Shown in pieces: positions 60,451 to 64,000 of a DNA stretch of 64,000 nt. This DNA comes from JBJHDF01 sp050486405 (lineage in GTDB: Bacteria; Pseudomonadota; Gammaproteobacteria; Pseudomonadales; Cellvibrionaceae). The stretch spans positions 98,259 through 162,258 of the forward strand of contig JBJHDF010000005.1 of NCBI GenBank assembly GCA_050486405.1, written 5' to 3'. The notes beneath the pieces were generated by a model. That model saw nothing but the letters and a program-made list of their open reading frames with translations, made no database searches and was not told the DNA's origin. Positions within the stretch are counted from its first letter, which is position 1; the number at the start of each line of letters is the position of its first letter. Made by a program: the position numbers and the translations under genes.

Positions 60451-61347
60451 TTAGTCGGTGGCGGCGGACTGGAAGTGTTCGCTTCGGTCCACGCGCAGGG
60501 TGACGCGGCGGTTTTGGGCGCGGCCTTCGGCGGTGCGGTTGCTGGCTACGGGGTAGCGCTCGCCGTGCCAGCGGGTGATGATCAGATCCGCCGGCACGCC
60601 CCGGTCCAGCAGGTAGCCGGTGACCATGTTGGCGCGTTCCTCGGACAGCTCCAGGTTTTCCGCCCGCAGGCCCACGCCGTCGGTGTGGCCGTCCACAAAG
60701 ATTCGCAGCACCCGGTCGTCGGCCAGCACATAGAGTGCCAGGTGATCCAACTTCTCCATCTCCCGGTCCGGCAGCTCATCGGTGCCCGAGCCAAAATAGA
60801 TGGCGGTGCGGGCGATCTGGTCATAGTTGGCGGGCAGAAGACCGGCGCCGCATTCGAGAAATCCCTGATAGCCCGGGCGAAAACCCACCGGCTCCAGCAG
60901 TACCTGCACCGGCTGCCCATCACCGTACCAGGCCGCCTGCTCAAAGCTCAAACGCAGGCCCCGCTGCAGTTGGGACACCAGCATCTGGGACTCGCGCCAG
61001 TCCAGTTGCACGGGGTAATCCCCCAGGGTCACCGGCACCTGGCCCAGAGGGCGCTGGTCCGGCAGAGATCGCCAGGGGGGTTCCAGCACGCTCACCTCCG
61101 CCTGCCCGGCGGCGAACTGCCGATTCCACTGGCGCAGATAGAAACGCGGCTCCTCGCCGGCGCGATGACTGAACACCGCCTGCCCGTAGATCTGCACCGG
61201 GTGCACCAACTGGCACTGAAACACCGAGGCGTGCAATTGCCAGCGGGTCTCGCCCACCGCTGCCTCATAGGTCACCGTCGGCGCCGACAACGCCGGAGCC
61301 GCCACCAATAACAAGACGGTGCCGAGAAAATTCAGGGTGCGGGTCAT
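60451..61347 (-). CDS. motY: MotY-like OmpA-family flagellar motor protein
   Basis: 298 aa from ATG at 61347. A signal peptide (FLGTVLLLVAAPALSA) and an N-terminal beta-rich domain (about 25-160) precede the OmpA peptidoglycan-binding domain (IFVDGHTDGVGLRAENLELS, NRRVTLRV). MotY forms the T-ring that supports the stator of polar flagella. The order motY-pyrC-rnt matches P. aeruginosa. No other flagellar gene is in the window. It is transcribed away from pyrC. Confidence 0.85.
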   Translation of the reverse strand: MTRTLNFLGTVLLLVAAPALSAPTVTYEAAVGETRWQLHASVFQCQLVHPVQIYGQAVFSHRAGEEPRFYLRQWNRQFAAGQAEVSVLEPPWRSLPDQRPLGQVPVTLGDYPVQLDWRESQMLVSQLQRGLRLSFEQAAWYGDGQPVQVLLEPVGFRPGYQGFLECGAGLLPANYDQIARTAIYFGSGTDELPDREMEKLDHLALYVLADDRVLRIFVDGHTDGVGLRAENLELSEERANMVTGYLLDRGVPADLIITRWHGERYPVASNRTAEGRAQNRRVTLRVDRSEHFQSAATD

Positions 61348-61450
61348 AGTCAGTTCTCTGTCCTCGCCTCTGCTATCGGCACCGGGACGCTGCGCTTTAA
61401 CCCTCTTTTTTTGGTAGCATAGGCCCCTGCGACGCACGGACCCGGATTTC

Positions 61451-62488
61451 ATGACCTCCCGACTGACTATTACCCGCCCCGACGACTGGCACATCCACCT
61501 GCGCGATGGCGCCGCCCTGCAGCGCACCGTGCCGGACGTGGCCCGCTACTTCGCCCGGGCCATTGTCATGCCCAACCTGGTGCCACCGGTGGTCAACGCC
61601 GAACAGGCAATGGCCTACCGCCAGCGTATTCTCGACGCCCGCCCGGAGAGGAACAGCTTTGAGCCCTTGATGGTGCTCTACCTCACCGACAACACCTCGG
61701 CGGCGGATATCAGGGCCGCCCACAGTGCCGGCGTAGTGGCCGCCAAGCTGTACCCGGCTGGCGCCACCACCAATTCCGATTCCGGCGTCACCGATCTGAA
61801 ACACATCCATCCGGCACTGGAAGCCATGCAGGAAACCGGCATGCGTTTTCTGCTGCACGGTGAGGTCACCGACAGCAGCATCGACATCTTCGATCGGGAA
61901 AAGGTGTTTATCGATCGCCACCTGCGGGTGCTCACCGCGCAGTTTCCCGAGTTGTACACGGTGCTGGAGCACATCACCACGGCGGACTCTGTGAACTTTG
62001 TCAGTGCCACCGGGCCACATCTGGCCGCCACCATCACCGCACACCACCTGCTGTACAACCGCAACCATATGCTCGCCGGCGGTATCCGCCCGCACTACTA
62101 CTGTCTGCCCATTCTCAAGCGCAACGAACACCAGCAGGCGCTGATTGCGGCCGCCACCAGCGACAACCCGAAATTCTTTCTCGGCACCGACTCGGCGCCC
62201 CACGCCAAAAACAAAAAAGAGGCCGCCTGCGGCTGTGCCGGTTGCTATACCGCGCACGCGGCCCTGGAGCTCTACGCCGAGGCCTTTGAGAGCGCCGGCG
62301 CCCTGGACCGGCTGGAGGCGTTCGCCAGTTTTCGCGGCGCCGATTTCTACGGCTTGCCCCGCAACAGCGACACCGTTACGCTCATCAAAAGCGACTGGCA
62401 GGTACCGGAACAGCTGGCCATGGACGAGCAACCGCTGATTCCCCTGCGGGCCGGTAACACCCTGGGCTGGCAAGTCCTGAGCAACTGA
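61451..62488 (+). CDS. pyrC: Dihydroorotase, type II
   Basis: 345 aa. It cyclises carbamoyl aspartate to dihydroorotate in pyrimidine synthesis. The zinc ligands His14 and His16 are in DDWHIHLRDGA, the carboxylated Lys99 in AAKLYPAGATTNSDSGV, and other ligands in LLHGEVT and HITT; ADYY-type motifs close the domain with FLGTDSAPHAKNKKEA. It begins 103 bases from motY, divergently, and is followed by rnt after eight bases. Confidence 0.96.
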   Translation: MTSRLTITRPDDWHIHLRDGAALQRTVPDVARYFARAIVMPNLVPPVVNAEQAMAYRQRILDARPERNSFEPLMVLYLTDNTSAADIRAAHSAGVVAAKLYPAGATTNSDSGVTDLKHIHPALEAMQETGMRFLLHGEVTDSSIDIFDREKVFIDRHLRVLTAQFPELYTVLEHITTADSVNFVSATGPHLAATITAHHLLYNRNHMLAGGIRPHYYCLPILKRNEHQQALIAAATSDNPKFFLGTDSAPHAKNKKEAACGCAGCYTAHAALELYAEAFESAGALDRLEAFASFRGADFYGLPRNSDTVTLIKSDWQVPEQLAMDEQPLIPLRAGNTLGWQVLSN

Positions 62489-62496
62489 GGCTTTTT

Positions 62497-63153
62497 GTGA
62501 ATCAACCCGAGGAAAATGGCGACTACAAATCGCCCCTGGCGCAACGCTTTCGCGGTTTTTTACCGGTGGTGGTGGATGTGGAGACCGGCGGCTTTAACGC
62601 CGCCAGTGACGCGCTGCTGGAAATCGCCGCCGTCACTCTGCGCATGGATGATGACGGTCTGCTGCACCGCCACGAAACGTTCGACTTTCACATCGAGCCT
62701 TTCGAGGGCGCCAACATCGAGCAGGCCGCCCTGGACTTTACCGGCATAGACCCGGAAAGCCCGGATCGCATTGCCGAGCCGGAGGAAATGGCCCTGACCG
62801 ATCTGCTGCAGGCGGTGCGTCGGGCGGTGCGCGAACACGGCTGCACCCGGGCAGTGGTGGTGGGGCACAACGCCCACTTTGATCTGGGTTTTGTCAACGC
62901 CGCTGTGGCGCGCTGCGGCATCAAGCGTAATCCCTTCCACCCGTTTTCCTGTTTCGACACCGCCACCCTCGGCGGCCTGGCCTACGGCCAGACGGTACTG
63001 GCCAAGGCCTGTCGCGCTGCCGGGCTGGAATTCAGCAACAACAGCGCTCACTCAGCCGCCTACGACGCGGAAAAAACCGCCGACCTCTTCTGCCACATCG
63101 TCAATCGCTGGAAGACGCTTGGAGGCTGGGAGCCGCCTCGCGAGGAGTGCTGA
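62497..63153 (+). CDS. rnt: Ribonuclease T
   Basis: 218 aa from a GTG at 62497 with TGAGG six bases upstream. A DEDD 3'-exonuclease: Asp27 and Glu29 in VVDVETGGFN, HNAHFDLGF, and HSAAYDAEKTADLF near the end. It trims the 3' ends of tRNA and other stable RNAs. The last 53 bases overlap the 3' end of the opposite-strand peptidase gene. Confidence 0.96.
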   Translation: MNQPEENGDYKSPLAQRFRGFLPVVVDVETGGFNAASDALLEIAAVTLRMDDDGLLHRHETFDFHIEPFEGANIEQAALDFTGIDPESPDRIAEPEEMALTDLLQAVRRAVREHGCTRAVVVGHNAHFDLGFVNAAVARCGIKRNPFHPFSCFDTATLGGLAYGQTVLAKACRAAGLEFSNNSAHSAAYDAEKTADLFCHIVNRWKTLGGWEPPREEC

Positions 63154-64000
63154 CTGACAGATGCTCGTCGAGGAAGGCGTCCATGGCCCGGAAAGTGGCC
63201 AACCGGTTGGCTTCATTGGATAGGTAATGATCCTCGTTGGGCAGTGACAGGAACTCCACCGGTTTATTGGCCCGCTCCAGCGCATTGCGCATCTGCTCGC
63301 TGTGCTTGATTTCCACCTGGCGGTCCATCTCACCGTGTATCAGCAGCACCGGCGCCTTGATCTGGTCGGCGTGATTCACCGGCGAGATATCGCGCAACTG
63401 CCGGCTCAGACCACCTATCTGCTCTTCGACCACGTTGTAGCGCTGCCGAAAATCACGGCGGTCCCGCACCAGGTCATAGACGTTGCTGACGCCATTGACA
63501 CTGATGGCACAACGATAGAATTCCGGAGTTTTAACCACCCCCATCAAGGCCGCGTAACCACCGTAGCTGGCACCCACAATGCAGATGCGGTCGGCATCGG
63601 CGATGCCTTCCTCGATCAATCGACGGGCGCCGTCTTCGATATCGTCCTGCATTTCCTTGCCCCAGTTCTGCAGGCCGGCATTGCGAAAATCGATACCCTG
63701 ACCCGATGACCCGCGAAAGTTCATTTGCAATACAGCGTATCCCTTGCTGGCGAAAAACTGTGCCCAGACATCAAAGGTTCCGGCATCCCGAGCATGGGGG
63801 CCACCGTGGGGAAACATGATGGTGGGCAGATTCTTGCCTTCGACACCCCGCGGCAGCGTCAGCCAGGCATCGATCTCCAACCCGTCCCGGGCCTTATAAG
63901 GATAGCGGGTCACCGACGACATCCGCTCTGGCGGTAGCTCCCGGTACTGAAAGGCCGCCGCCTGCAGCCTGACGGGATCGCGCTGGCCCAGGTAATAGGT
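63101..64000 (-). CDS. S9-family peptidase, C-terminal part (N-terminus beyond the window)
   Basis: The open frame reaches the right edge, so an internal ATG at 63922 is probably not the start; 299 codons are visible. The alpha/beta-hydrolase domain has the nucleophile in GASYGGYAALMG, an oxyanion segment FPHGGPHARDAGTF, an Asp in LLIHGEMDRQVEIKH and a His in NEDHYLSNEANR. Such enzymes are acylaminoacyl- or dipeptidyl-peptidases with an N-terminal beta-propeller that is not seen here. Its 3' end overlaps rnt by 53 bases. Confidence 0.92.
   Translation of the reverse strand, partial: TYYLGQRDPVRLQAAAFQYRELPPERMSSVTRYPYKARDGLEIDAWLTLPRGVEGKNLPTIMFPHGGPHARDAGTFDVWAQFFASKGYAVLQMNFRGSSGQGIDFRNAGLQNWGKEMQDDIEDGARRLIEEGIADADRICIVGASYGGYAALMGVVKTPEFYRCAISVNGVSNVYDLVRDRRDFRQRYNVVEEQIGGLSRQLRDISPVNHADQIKAPVLLIHGEMDRQVEIKHSEQMRNALERANKPVEFLSLPNEDHYLSNEANRLATFRAMDAFLDEHLSVSTPREAAPSLQASSSD

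Overview
The window is a GC-rich, densely coding chromosomal segment from a gammaproteobacterium of the pseudomonad/marine-cellvibrionad kind. From the sequence alone I would place it as a free-living, probably marine gammaproteobacterium outside the genus Pseudomonas. The reasons are a long run of genes in the order known from Pseudomonas aeruginosa (hisD-hisG-murA-ibaG-mlaC // kdsD-kdsC-lptC-lptA-lptB-rpoN-hpf-ptsN-rapZ-npr ... yjgA, yhdP-rng-maf-mreD-mreC-mreB // gatC-gatA-gatB), a Pseudomonas-type aspartyl-tRNA synthetase, and accessory genes such as rhombosortase and a delta-class carbonic anhydrase. I saw no rRNA, tRNA, CRISPR array, phage or insertion sequence.

1-3.6 kb (minus strand): the 5' part of a CDGSH/glutamate-synthase-like fusion, then yebC, aspS and an FmdB zinc-ribbon gene. 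3.6-8.6 kb (minus): hisD, hisG, murA, ibaG and two tandem mlaC genes with no mlaF, mlaE, mlaD or mlaB beside them. 8.9-17 kb (plus): a Ca2+/Na+ antiporter, the Kdo/LPS-export set kdsD-kdsC-lptC-lptA-lptB, and the rpoN-hpf-ptsN-rapZ-npr nitrogen-PTS cluster, followed by a putative metalloprotease lipoprotein and darP (yjgA). 19-27.7 kb (minus): the envelope and cell-shape block yhdP-rng-maf-mreD-mreC-mreB. 28-31.8 kb (plus): gatC-gatA-gatB, with a large nested palindrome between gatA and gatB, and a PA4642-like gene.

31.9-58.8 kb is the more individual part. It holds two tandem LVIVD-repeat lipoproteins beside a rhombosortase; a Spy/CpxP-like protein with a response regulator/histidine kinase pair; rhlB with a TTG start; a delta-class carbonic anhydrase; a glutamine amidotransferase; a compact set with an ECF sigma factor, a membrane partner and an exported methyltransferase; an alcohol dehydrogenase; an O-methyltransferase; ilvD; an SLC13-type permease; a sugar-porter MFS protein; a DUF1631 protein; nadC; mltB; and the lapG-lapD pair that reads c-di-GMP to control biofilm adhesin release. 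58.9-64 kb: mucD with a sigma-E-like promoter, motY, pyrC, rnt and the C-terminal part of an S9 peptidase.

The genes converge on the cell envelope: LPS transport, lipid traffic (MlaC, YhdP), wall synthesis and shape (MurA, MreBCD, MltB), periplasmic quality control (MucD, Spy-like), surface sorting (rhombosortase) and biofilm release (LapDG). A second theme is amide-tRNA synthesis: an AspRS of the non-discriminating type together with GatCAB implies that Asn-tRNA is made indirectly.

All functions are read from motifs, length and gene order. No database search was run. Promoters and hairpins were found by eye and are candidates.
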